Of a stretch of 22,350 bases of DNA, positions 1 through 6,912 are shown in pieces. Both the position numbers and the translations under genes were made by a program. The notes beneath the pieces were generated by a model. That model was not told the DNA's origin and made no database searches. It saw only the letters and a list, made by a program, of their open reading frames with translations. Source of the DNA: Eubacteriales bacterium (lineage in GTDB: Bacteria; Bacillota_A; Clostridia; Christensenellales; Aristaeellaceae); contig JARKQO010000210.1 in assembly GCA_029974855.1 (NCBI GenBank), positions 1 to 22,350 on the forward strand. The letters run 5' to 3'. How positions within the stretch are numbered: position 1 is the first letter of the stretch; every line of letters begins with the position of its first letter.

Positions 1-1
1 C

Positions 2-2095
2 CCGGTGGGAACCTGCGTCATGACCAAGTATCTGGCCGATCCCCAGGAGCTGGCCCGGGCCCTGGAGGCCGCGGAAGAGGGCCAGGTCCCCCTGGGCTGG
101 CTCTTCTCCGACGGGGAAAAGCTGTACGGGGTCAGCATCGCCACAGGGGAATGGTACTCCCTGCTTGGGGAGGACGGAACCTACGCCCCGGTGAGGATGG
201 GCTCCACTTTGGACACCAAAAGCCTCCGCCAGGAGCTGGACGGGTCCTTTTACCCCGTGGAGGCCAGCGGCCTGTTTGCCATGGACGGCTTTTTGTACTA
301 TACCGCCACGGTGTACGAAGCCAACTTGAGCTACCGCTCCGGCAGGATCAGCTTGGAAACCGGCCAGGACCAGCCCTTTGCCACCCCCTTCATCAACCAG
401 ATGATCCCCTGGAAGGACGGGGCGCTGCTCTGCCTGATTTTTGACCAGATGAACTTCTTCAACTCCGCCACTGGGGAGATGCAAAGTCCCCAGTATGGCA
501 TCCTGGATCCCGGGAAGGATGCCTTCACCCTCCTGGGCAGCTTTCCCAAGGACAAATCCGAATCCCCCTTTGGCTCTCTTGTGAGTGGCCTGTGCGGCAA
601 CCCCGCCCAGGATATGATCTACTATACCTCCGGGGGCCGGGTGATGGGCCTGAACCTGACCACAGGCGAAGCCCATGTCAGCGCCTACTCCGGAGAGGGC
701 ATGCTGGGGGGCTTTTCCACGAACACCCAGGCCCAATGGGTCAACGGGTATTATGTGAAGAAGGGAACCTCCGGGCTGGCGCGCTATGAGCTGGATTCCC
801 CGGCCATGGCGGCGGGAGCTCTGCGCATCTACGGGGAAATGGGCGGCGAGGCCCACCAAAGCTTCCTGCGAAGCTACCCGGACATCCCCGTGGACGTTGC
901 CACGGATTACACCATCAGCCTGGAGGATATCACCGCCGCCATGGTCAGCGGCAGCGACGCCTACGATGTGCTGCTGCTGAGCACCAGCTACATGCCCGTG
1001 CGGCAGCTGATTGACAAGGGCTATGCCACGGACCTGTCCGGGGATTCCCAGATCATGGACATCGCCTCCCGGATGGAGGAAAAATTCCTGACCCAGCTGC
1101 AAAAGGACGGCAAGCTCTATGCCGTGCCCGTGGGGATGAACAGCACCAACCTGACCTTATACAGGGAAAACTGGGAATCCCTGGGGCTCTCCCAGGAGGA
1201 CGTGCCCACCACCTACGGGGAGCTCTTTGACTTCTTCGCCAACTGGGAAGCGGATTACATGGACGATTTTCCGGACATGAAGCTGCTGGCCATGGAGCCT
1301 TACAAGCTGATGCTGTTCTCCGTAATGCTCAACGACTACCTGTCCTACCTCCAGGCCAACGGCATGCCGCTGGGCTTTGACACCCCCGCCTTCCGCAACG
1401 CCATGACCGCCTTTGAAGCCATTGAGTTCGAGGCCTTTGGCCAGGAATCGGACCCGGCCCAGGCCATGGCCTCCTATACCGGGCAGGACGCCTCCCTCTT
1501 TGGGTATGGCAGCTCCATAGGGCAGTTCCAGCAGTTCGACGACAGCGAGCCCATGCCCCTTTCCTTTCTGCCGGGGGAAAAGCCCGTCATCGGCGTCAAC
1601 GCCAGCGTGCTGCTGATCAACCCCAAGACCACCCGCATGGACCAAGCCAAGCTCTATGTGGCCCACTATCTGAACAACCTCCCCGCCACCAGCGCCAACA
1701 TCGTGCTGTTCCCGGACCACAACCAGCCCGTGGAAAGCAAGCGCTATGCCAGCAGCAAGGAAACCTTGGAGGATCAGCTGTCAAAGCGCCGGACCCTGCT
1801 GGAAACCGCCGAGGAAAGCGCCAAGCCCCAGGTTCAGGAGGAGATCAGCCAGCTGGAAATGGAGCTGGCAAACCTGGAGGAGCACCGCTTTGACGTGACT
1901 GCGGAGGAGATCGAAACCTACCGCCAGCAGCAGGAGCCCTACCTGTGGGTTAACCGGCAAAGCGTGCTGTACACCTCCGACACCAGCGAGGTCAGCAACC
2001 TGATGATGCAATACCTGGACGGGGCCATCACCTTGGACCAGATGATCCAGGGCATGGACCAGCGGGTGCGCATGATGGAGCTGGAGGCGCAGTAG
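2..2095 (+). CDS. Extracellular solute-binding protein with N-terminal propeller-like region (5' truncated by window edge)
   Basis: The reading frame is open to the left edge, and the first visible residues are not a signal peptide, so the true start lies outside the window; the GTG at position 5 is not a convincing start. Visible residues ~30-265 are a run of short strand-turn-strand units with repeated patterns such as DGEKLY, DGFLYY and DMIYYTSG, as in TolB/DUF5050-like propellers. Residues ~270-690 look like a family-1 ABC solute-binding protein: SYPDIPVDV, a YDVLLLS strand, DGKLYAVPVGMN and a VLLINPKT segment. A Glu/Gln/Leu-rich likely coiled coil sits near residues 570-640. It presumably captures a substrate outside the cell for the two permeases downstream. 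Fusion of a propeller to a binding protein is uncommon. The ligand cannot be read from the sequence; sugar or glycan is inferred from the permease type. Confidence 0.82.
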   Translation, partial: PVGTCVMTKYLADPQELARALEAAEEGQVPLGWLFSDGEKLYGVSIATGEWYSLLGEDGTYAPVRMGSTLDTKSLRQELDGSFYPVEASGLFAMDGFLYYTATVYEANLSYRSGRISLETGQDQPFATPFINQMIPWKDGALLCLIFDQMNFFNSATGEMQSPQYGILDPGKDAFTLLGSFPKDKSESPFGSLVSGLCGNPAQDMIYYTSGGRVMGLNLTTGEAHVSAYSGEGMLGGFSTNTQAQWVNGYYVKKGTSGLARYELDSPAMAAGALRIYGEMGGEAHQSFLRSYPDIPVDVATDYTISLEDITAAMVSGSDAYDVLLLSTSYMPVRQLIDKGYATDLSGDSQIMDIASRMEEKFLTQLQKDGKLYAVPVGMNSTNLTLYRENWESLGLSQEDVPTTYGELFDFFANWEADYMDDFPDMKLLAMEPYKLMLFSVMLNDYLSYLQANGMPLGFDTPAFRNAMTAFEAIEFEAFGQESDPAQAMASYTGQDASLFGYGSSIGQFQQFDDSEPMPLSFLPGEKPVIGVNASVLLINPKTTRMDQAKLYVAHYLNNLPATSANIVLFPDHNQPVESKRYASSKETLEDQLSKRRTLLETAEESAKPQVQEEISQLEMELANLEEHRFDVTAEEIETYRQQQEPYLWVNRQSVLYTSDTSEVSNLMMQYLDGAITLDQMIQGMDQRVRMMELEAQ

Positions 2096-2099
2096 GGGA

Positions 2100-2275
2100 G
2101 GACGATTTGGGGACGCTGTCCCCAAACCCCTGCCAGGGGCTTCGGTCCGGACCTTCGGTCGTCGCAGCCTTCACTACCGTTCGGCTGCCCGCCTCAGGTC
2201 CCACCTCTCGTTCGCTTGCCGCTGCGCGGCAGTGCCCACCGGGCACACGCTCACTGGCGGTGCCCTGGACCCACC
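2100..2275 (-). other. Hairpin-rich intergenic element, candidate structured RNA or REP/MITE-like repeat
   Basis: This non-coding stretch is packed with short inverted repeats: 2106-2126 (9-bp arms), CCCCTG/CAGGGG at 2127-2139, the palindrome GGTCCGGACC at 2145-2154, GCAGCC/GGCTGC around 2164-2188, TGCCGC-TGC-GCGGCA at 2217-2231, and GTGCCC-ACC-GGGCAC at 2232-2246. Read on the minus strand, the loops are short and GAA-rich (for example GACC-GAA-GGTC), and a distant CCGCC/GGCGG pairing could enclose the two adjacent hairpins. A minus-strand promoter-like sequence lies just upstream of it. Short open frames across it have no usual start context. I do not recognise a named RNA family. It could equally be a dispersed repeat; only one copy is in the window. 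Confidence 0.45.
2106..2126. repeat. Perfect hairpin, 9-bp arms and 3-nt loop
   Basis: TTTGGGGAC (2106-2114) is followed by GCT and its exact complement GTCCCCAAA (2118-2126), 11 bp after the upstream stop codon. No T-run follows on either strand, so it is not a classical intrinsic terminator. It may still be a 3'-end stabilising structure or one end of a dispersed palindromic element. It lies at the edge of a larger cluster of hairpins. Confidence 0.75.
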
Positions 2276-2281
2276 TTTACA

Positions 2282-2310
2282 ATGATAAATTCTCCGCCTG
2301 TTTCTGACAA
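2282..2310 (-). promoter_or_regulatory. Candidate sigma-A promoter reading into the hairpin cluster
   Basis: On the minus strand TTGTCA (2310-2305) and TATCAT (2287-2282) are separated by exactly 17 bp, each one mismatch from consensus. The predicted start near 2275 is the edge of the hairpin-rich element, opposite in direction to the flanking genes. Chance occurrence is possible. Confidence 0.4.
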
Positions 2311-2315
2311 ATCCC

Positions 2316-2353
2316 AGGGAGGGGCTCAGCCATTGCGCATGTATCCCCTCCCT
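2316..2353 (+). repeat. Inverted repeat upstream of the permease gene
   Basis: AGGGAGGGG (2316-2324) and CCCCTCCCT (2345-2353) are perfect 9-bp arms around a 20-nt loop, ending 16 nt before the AAGGAG ribosome binding site of the next gene. A TTTTT run follows at 2362-2366. It could be a leaky terminator or attenuator between the binding protein and the permeases, setting their relative expression. No ligand-binding core is recognised. Confidence 0.4.
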
Positions 2354-2381
2354 ATGCCCACTTTTTCCCAAGGAGTACGCT

Positions 2382-3236
2382 GTGTTTCACCGAAAAAAAA
2401 CGGTTTGGCTGTACCTGGCTCCCGGGCTTATCGGGCTCATGGCCTTTTACTTCGTGCCCTTTGTGTGGGGCATGTGGTTCAGCCTCACCGACGGCAGCAT
2501 CGACAACCGCTTCGTAGGCTTTGCCAACTACGAACGAATCTGGCAAAACCCCATGTTCCAGCTGGGGCTGCGCAACACCCTCGAATTATCCTTGCTGTGC
2601 GCCCCGCTGATTTTCCTGCTGTCCTTTTTCCTGGCCTCCATGCTGCGCAAGCGGGTGGCCGCGGACGGCTTCTTCCGCAACGCCCTGCTGATCCCCTACC
2701 TGATGCCCTCGGCGGCCATGCTGATCATCTGGCAGATCATCTTCGACTACGGCGGAATGATCAACCGGCTGGTGGTGGCTTTGGGGATGGACCGGGTCAT
2801 GTGGCTGGAGGGCAGCGCCATGCGGGTGCCCATTGTGGTGTTGTACATCTGGAAGAACCTGGGCTTCAGCGTGGTGATTTTCACCGCCGCCCTCCAGGCC
2901 GTGCCGGAGGCCCTGTATGAATACGCCAGCCTGGAAGGGGCGGGCTATCTACGCCGGGAATGGTCCATCACTTTGCCCCAGGTGCTGCCCACGGCCTTCT
3001 TGGTGCTGGTGCTGGCCATTGTCAACGCCTTCAAGATCTTCAAGGAGGTATACATTATCGGGGGCGCGTACCCGGATGAAACCGTGTACACCCTCCAGCA
3101 CTATATGAACAACATGTTCTCCAAGCTGGAATACCAGGCCGTCACCACCGCCGCCTACAGCTTCGCGGTGGTGGTGATCCTGCTGTTTTTGCTGATGTAC
3201 CGCGCCAAGAGCGTGCGGCAGGGCGAAGCCGCCTAG
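2382..3236 (+). CDS. Sugar-type ABC transporter permease, MalF/UgpA family
   Basis: A 284-residue inner-membrane permease with about six membrane segments. The binding-protein-dependent permease signature (EAA loop) is at residues 180-199, EYASLEGAGYLRREWSITLP, which docks onto the ABC ATPase. Length and organisation match the MalF/UgpA/LacF group without the extra MalF periplasmic domain. Start chosen: GTG at 2382, with AAGGAG ending 6 nt upstream; the protein then begins MFHRKK directly before the first helix. It stops 12 nt before the partner permease, so the two are translationally linked and should form the heterodimeric channel. No ATPase is encoded in the window, so the pair may use a shared ATPase such as an MsmX-like protein (inference). 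Confidence 0.93.
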   Translation: MFHRKKTVWLYLAPGLIGLMAFYFVPFVWGMWFSLTDGSIDNRFVGFANYERIWQNPMFQLGLRNTLELSLLCAPLIFLLSFFLASMLRKRVAADGFFRNALLIPYLMPSAAMLIIWQIIFDYGGMINRLVVALGMDRVMWLEGSAMRVPIVVLYIWKNLGFSVVIFTAALQAVPEALYEYASLEGAGYLRREWSITLPQVLPTAFLVLVLAIVNAFKIFKEVYIIGGAYPDETVYTLQHYMNNMFSKLEYQAVTTAAYSFAVVVILLFLLMYRAKSVRQGEAA

Positions 3237-3248
3237 AAAGGAGGAAGC

Positions 3249-4175
3249 ATGGCCCAAGGCGAAATTTCCCCGGCAAGGCGGCCCCTTCCCCCCAGGCGGC
3301 GCAGCAGGCTGCGCCACGGGCTGCGGATGGTGAAAAAAAGTAGGCCCTTGGTGTTTTTGCTGTTGCTGCTGATCAGCGTTCTCATCCTGCTGCCCATCCT
3401 GTTCACCTTTCTGTATTCCTTCTTTCCCAAAAGCGAGATCAGCGCGTATTTGGGCCAGCGGGGCAGCTACGACGGGACCAAGTGGATGGACATCCTCTTT
3501 TCCCCGGCCCTGGTGAGCCTGCGGCAGTATTACACCATCCTCATCGAGGAGCCCCAATACCTGGAGCTCTTTTGCAACAGCGCGCTGTATGGCCTGGGGA
3601 TTTTGGCCGGCCAGGCTTTGGTGATCCCCCTGACGGCCTACGCCCTCAGCCGCTTCACCTTCAAGGGCCGGGATACGCTGTTTTTTCTGGTGCTGATGCT
3701 GATGCTGCTGCCCTTCCAGGTGACCATGGCCCCCAGCGTCATGACCCTTCGGGCCCTGGGGCTGCTGAACACTCCCTGGGCGGTGGTTTTGCCCATGGTG
3801 TTCTCCCCCTTCTACCTGTTTTTGCTGCGGCAGTTCATGGTCAGCATCCCCGGCGAAATCGTGGAAGCCGGGCAGATGGACGGGGCGGGTACCCTGCGCA
3901 CCTATGTCCATGTGATGCTCCCCGTGTGCAAGCCCATCCTCTGCGCCGGGGCGGCCCTGTCCTTCGCGGACTGTTGGAATATGGTGGAGCAGCCTTTGGT
4001 ATACCTTACCAGCCGGAGCATGCAACCTTTGTCGGTGATGTTCAACCAAATCAGCGCCGAAAGCGCCGGGGTGGCCTTCGCGGGCTCGGCTTTGTACCTG
4101 CTGCCCATGCTGCTGGTGTATGTCTATTTCCAGGATGATATTTTGCTGGGGGTACAGCTCAGCGAACTCAAATGA
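3249..4175 (+). CDS. Sugar-type ABC transporter permease, MalG/UgpE family
   Basis: A 308-residue membrane protein and the second half of the permease pair. After an Arg/Pro-rich cytoplasmic N-terminus (residues 1-33) come about six hydrophobic segments. The EAA loop lies at residues 204-226, with EAGQMDGAGTLRTYVHVMLP, the Asp-Gly-Ala core typical of the MalG branch. Start chosen: ATG at 3249 behind AAAGGAGG (3237-3244); an internal Met at residue 27 lacks such a site. The stop overlaps the first possible ATG of the next gene (ATGA at 4172), so the adaptor gene is in the same transcript. The basic N-terminal extension is longer than in most family members. Confidence 0.93.
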   Translation: MAQGEISPARRPLPPRRRSRLRHGLRMVKKSRPLVFLLLLLISVLILLPILFTFLYSFFPKSEISAYLGQRGSYDGTKWMDILFSPALVSLRQYYTILIEEPQYLELFCNSALYGLGILAGQALVIPLTAYALSRFTFKGRDTLFFLVLMLMLLPFQVTMAPSVMTLRALGLLNTPWAVVLPMVFSPFYLFLLRQFMVSIPGEIVEAGQMDGAGTLRTYVHVMLPVCKPILCAGAALSFADCWNMVEQPLVYLTSRSMQPLSVMFNQISAESAGVAFAGSALYLLPMLLVYVYFQDDILLGVQLSELK

Positions 4176-4192
4176 CGGGAGGCCTTTCGCGG

Positions 4193-5557
4193 ATGAGCAA
4201 GAAGAACAAGGCGCTCAAGGGGCTGCTGATACTGGCCTTGGTGGTGGCGCTGTGCATGTATTTCGCCCGCACGGTGCAAACCATCACCACCCCCAAGGTG
4301 AAGCTGGTGCAGGCCTCCCAGGGGCGTATCGAGCAGAAGCTGAAGGTACGGGCGGCGCCCTACTTTCCCGTGAAAACCGAGGTGACGCTGAAAAAGGCCG
4401 TGGAGTACCCCATCCGGGTGGATAAGGTCTACGTGAAGGTGGGCCTGTTCGTGAAGGAGGGGGATACCTTGTTCACCGCCACCCTCACCGGCTATGAGGC
4501 CAAGGAAAAGGAGCTGGTGGACAAATACAACGAGAAGGCCCAAGCCCTCATCGATCTGGACATCAAAAACCGCAAGAGCAGCAAGCAGAGCAAGCAAAAC
4601 GATTTATACGACATCATGATCGACGCTCAGGAAAAGCTCACCGAGGCGGAGAACAAGGCCCGGGTGGCCGCCTCGGAGGAGGGCGTGGCCCTGACCTTTG
4701 ACCAGAGCACCTGGAAGGCCCTGGCCCAAAAAGGCGGGGCCACCAGCGGAGTGCTGGGCCTGATCGACAAGGCGGAAACCGCCAAGGCCACCTTTGACGC
4801 CGCCCGCACGGATTTTTACAACAGCTACGAAAACAAGACCATCAAGGTAAAGGACGAGGTTTTCAAGTACATCGTGGACCGCAGCGCTCTGCAAAAGGAG
4901 ATGCGCAAGATCAGCGATGACATGGTGGCCCTGCTGGCGGCCAAGGAGAGCCTGTCCACCGTGACGGCCACCGGCTCCGGCTACATCGTGGCCATGGACG
5001 TGAAGCCAAACGAGGCCTATGACGGGGTGAAAAGCGCCTACACCATCGCCAAGGAGGCGGACGCGCCCCTGCTGCGGGCGGACATCACGGATTTGAAAAA
5101 GGACGTGGCGGAAGGGGCCAGAGTGGAGATCGCCGGGGACTACCAAACCCTGAAAACCAAGGTCACGGCAGTGGTGGACGAAACGGACGGCCGCCAGTAC
5201 GCGGAGCTGGAGCTCACCGAGGAAATTCTGCGAAACGCCGGGGGCATGGGCAAGCTGCTGCGGGATGGGGACATGGAAGCCTCCATCGTGTTTCGGGCCC
5301 AGAAGAACGCCACCATCATCCCCGCCTCGGCCCTGCGCAGCGAGGGGGGCGGCCAGGAATACATCTTTTTGGCGGAGCGCAGCTACGGGGGCTTTCTCTC
5401 CTCCGGGGGATTGGTGGCCCGGAAAACCAGCGTCACCGTCATCGACCGAAGCGACAAGGCCGTGAGCATCCAGGAGGATCTTTCCTACCAGTCCATCATC
5501 GACCGGGCGGACCGCACCATCGAGGACGGCAAGCCCGTGATGGAATACGTGGAGTAA
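4193..5557 (+). CDS. HlyD/MacA-like membrane-anchored adaptor protein
   Basis: 454 residues with a single N-terminal membrane segment (about 8-25) and an extracellular remainder. Residues ~60-100 and ~255-290 look like the two halves of a biotinyl/lipoyl-like domain (VYVKVGLFVKEGDTLF; TATGSGYIVAMDVKPNEAYDG), with a long, Lys/Glu-rich helical insertion between them, as in membrane-fusion proteins. A beta-barrel-like part with PASALRSE follows at the C-terminal side. I prefer ATG 4193, with GGGAGG 10 nt upstream, over ATG 4172, which overlaps the previous stop and lacks a good site. Such adaptors normally partner MacB/FtsX permeases, and one follows 19 nt downstream. Having it directly behind sugar-import permeases is unusual. 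Confidence 0.8.
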   Translation: MSKKNKALKGLLILALVVALCMYFARTVQTITTPKVKLVQASQGRIEQKLKVRAAPYFPVKTEVTLKKAVEYPIRVDKVYVKVGLFVKEGDTLFTATLTGYEAKEKELVDKYNEKAQALIDLDIKNRKSSKQSKQNDLYDIMIDAQEKLTEAENKARVAASEEGVALTFDQSTWKALAQKGGATSGVLGLIDKAETAKATFDAARTDFYNSYENKTIKVKDEVFKYIVDRSALQKEMRKISDDMVALLAAKESLSTVTATGSGYIVAMDVKPNEAYDGVKSAYTIAKEADAPLLRADITDLKKDVAEGARVEIAGDYQTLKTKVTAVVDETDGRQYAELELTEEILRNAGGMGKLLRDGDMEASIVFRAQKNATIIPASALRSEGGGQEYIFLAERSYGGFLSSGGLVARKTSVTVIDRSDKAVSIQEDLSYQSIIDRADRTIEDGKPVMEYVE

Positions 5558-5576
5558 AAGGCGGGGCGGAGGAACC

Positions 5577-6821
5577 ATGCTCAGATTCATGAAGAAAACC
5601 GGCCTGCGGACCTGCGCCCTGACGCTGCTGGCGGCGCTGCTGGCCATGGGCTGGGGGCTTTTCAGCCTCAGCCGGGTGGAGGGGCACTACCAGGCCCTGT
5701 GGCTGCCACCGGCCCAGCAGGCGGAGCAGGCCACCGGGGCTGACAGCGGGGACTCTGCCCCGGAAGGCGGCGGCAATCAAGAGCCCAAGCTCACCAACAA
5801 GGCCCTGAGCGCTGCCCGGGAAATCGCCAAAACCATCGGGGAGCAGGTGGAGGGGGCTTGCGACGCCCTGTCCCTGTTTGCCATCGCGGAGTCCGCCGCT
5901 GTGGGCGTGAAGGACGGGGCTACCGTCACCGCCCGGCTGGAGGGTCTTTCCGAGGATATCTATGCACTGCGGGACATTCCCTTGTACGGCGGGCGGCTGC
6001 TCTACCCCGAGGAGTTTCAGCTGGGGGAGCGTGTGGCTTTGCTGGACGAGCAGCTGGCCGTGGCGCTGTTTCAATATGCCGAGCCCCTGGAGCGGGAGGT
6101 GCGGATCGCCGGGGAAAGCTACCGCATCGTGGGCATCGTGCGGGACCGTAAGCAGGTGGGAGACAGGCGGGAGTACAGCCTCTATGTGCCCTTTTTGGCT
6201 GTGGAAAAAAGCAGCCTGGAGCTCACGGCCCTGTGCCTCCAGGCCAAGCCCGTGCCTGGGGCCGGGGGCTGGGCAGCCTTTTCCTCCGCTGTGGGAGCCC
6301 AGCTGCCCGGGGCTACCCTCATCAGCCTGCCCAAGGAAACCTTGGGGGCGGCGCTGCCTGCCCGGATGCTCTTTGTAGCGGCGGCCATGGCGGCGCTGCT
6401 GGCCTTGCTGCGGCTGCTGAACCGGGGCTTTGGGGCTCTGGTGACGCTATACCGCCAGCGGCTTTTGACGGACTATGCCACCCGGGTGCTGCCGGGGCTG
6501 CTGCCCAGAGCCCTGGGGCTGCTGGCGGGCTACGGGGCTGTGGCGGCGGCGTTTGCCTGGCTGTTTACGGTGCTCATTGCCCCGGTGTATACCTTCCCGG
6601 AATGGATTCCCGCCGTGCTGGTGGAGCCCAAGGATATCTCCGCCGCCTTTTGGAACGTGTGGCAGGGCATCTCCGGCCTGGTGGAGCTGCGAAGCCCGGA
6701 GCTTCTGCGGGTGCGCTTTTTGGAGCGGGTGGTAAGCTGGAGCGCGGGGGTGGCGGCTCTGTCCGTGGGGGTGCTTTGGGCCAGGGCCTTGGGGCTGGTG
6801 AAGGGCAGGAGAGGGGAATAG
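5577..6821 (+). CDS. MacB/FtsX-like ABC permease without ATPase domain
   Basis: 414 residues. One N-terminal membrane segment (about 13-31) is followed by a ~230-residue extracellular domain and three C-terminal membrane segments (about 262-282, 308-338, 385-405), the FtsX/MacB topology. Residues 137-190 resemble the MacB periplasmic core: GGRLLYPEEF, VALLDEQLAVALF, then GESYRIVGIVRD. The domain has a low-complexity insertion at about 45-70 (Gly/Ala/Glu-rich). No nucleotide-binding domain is present and no ATPase gene follows, so an ATPase must come from elsewhere. Start: ATG 5577 with GGAGG 4 nt upstream; Met at residue 5 is an alternative. The pairing with the HlyD-like protein suggests mechanotransmission, export or envelope sensing; the substrate is unknown. 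Confidence 0.72.
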   Translation: MLRFMKKTGLRTCALTLLAALLAMGWGLFSLSRVEGHYQALWLPPAQQAEQATGADSGDSAPEGGGNQEPKLTNKALSAAREIAKTIGEQVEGACDALSLFAIAESAAVGVKDGATVTARLEGLSEDIYALRDIPLYGGRLLYPEEFQLGERVALLDEQLAVALFQYAEPLEREVRIAGESYRIVGIVRDRKQVGDRREYSLYVPFLAVEKSSLELTALCLQAKPVPGAGGWAAFSSAVGAQLPGATLISLPKETLGAALPARMLFVAAAMAALLALLRLLNRGFGALVTLYRQRLLTDYATRVLPGLLPRALGLLAGYGAVAAAFAWLFTVLIAPVYTFPEWIPAVLVEPKDISAAFWNVWQGISGLVELRSPELLRVRFLERVVSWSAGVAALSVGVLWARALGLVKGRRGE

Positions 6822-6835
6822 GGAAGGTCATTTTG

Positions 6836-6861
6836 GGCGCTTGACAGCGCCTTTTCTTTTT
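6836..6861 (+). terminator. Short intrinsic terminator of the transport operon
   Basis: GGCGC (6836-6840) pairs with GCGCC (6847-6851), followed by TTTTCTTTTT (6852-6861), 15 nt after the permease stop. The loop TTGACA is also the -35 box of the next promoter. The stem is short (5 GC pairs plus one inner T-A pair), so efficiency may be moderate. Confidence 0.6.
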
Positions 6862-6869
6862 GGTACTAT
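6841..6869 (+). promoter_or_regulatory. Sigma-A promoter of the MFS/ArsR unit
   Basis: A perfect -35 TTGACA (6841-6846), a 17-bp spacer and -10 TACTAT (6864-6869), with TGG directly before the -10 as an extended element. The predicted start is near 6876, inside the dyad described next. Confidence 0.8.
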
Positions 6870-6895
6870 CATATTAGATATAAATCTAATATGAT
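6868..6895. promoter_or_regulatory. Operator-like perfect dyad, 12-bp arms and 4-bp spacer
   Basis: ATCATATTAGAT (6868-6879), ATAA, then the exact complement ATCTAATATGAT (6884-6895). It overlaps the end of the -10 box and the expected transcription start and stops 4 nt before the ribosome binding site. It is AT-rich in a GC-rich surround. Position and symmetry fit repression by a dimeric winged-helix protein; the ArsR-type protein encoded two genes downstream is the obvious candidate (inference). Confidence 0.75.
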
Positions 6896-6912
6896 GTTTG
6901 GAGGAAGTCGAA

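Noticed and set aside
2107..2307. Small open frames in the 2096-2381 gap
   Set aside because: They span perfect hairpins, have no ribosome binding site and no recognisable product, so they are treated as non-coding.
6898..6912. TTG at 6898 as the start of the MFS gene
   Set aside because: It falls at the edge of the GGAGGA ribosome binding site; ATG 6913 has ideal spacing.
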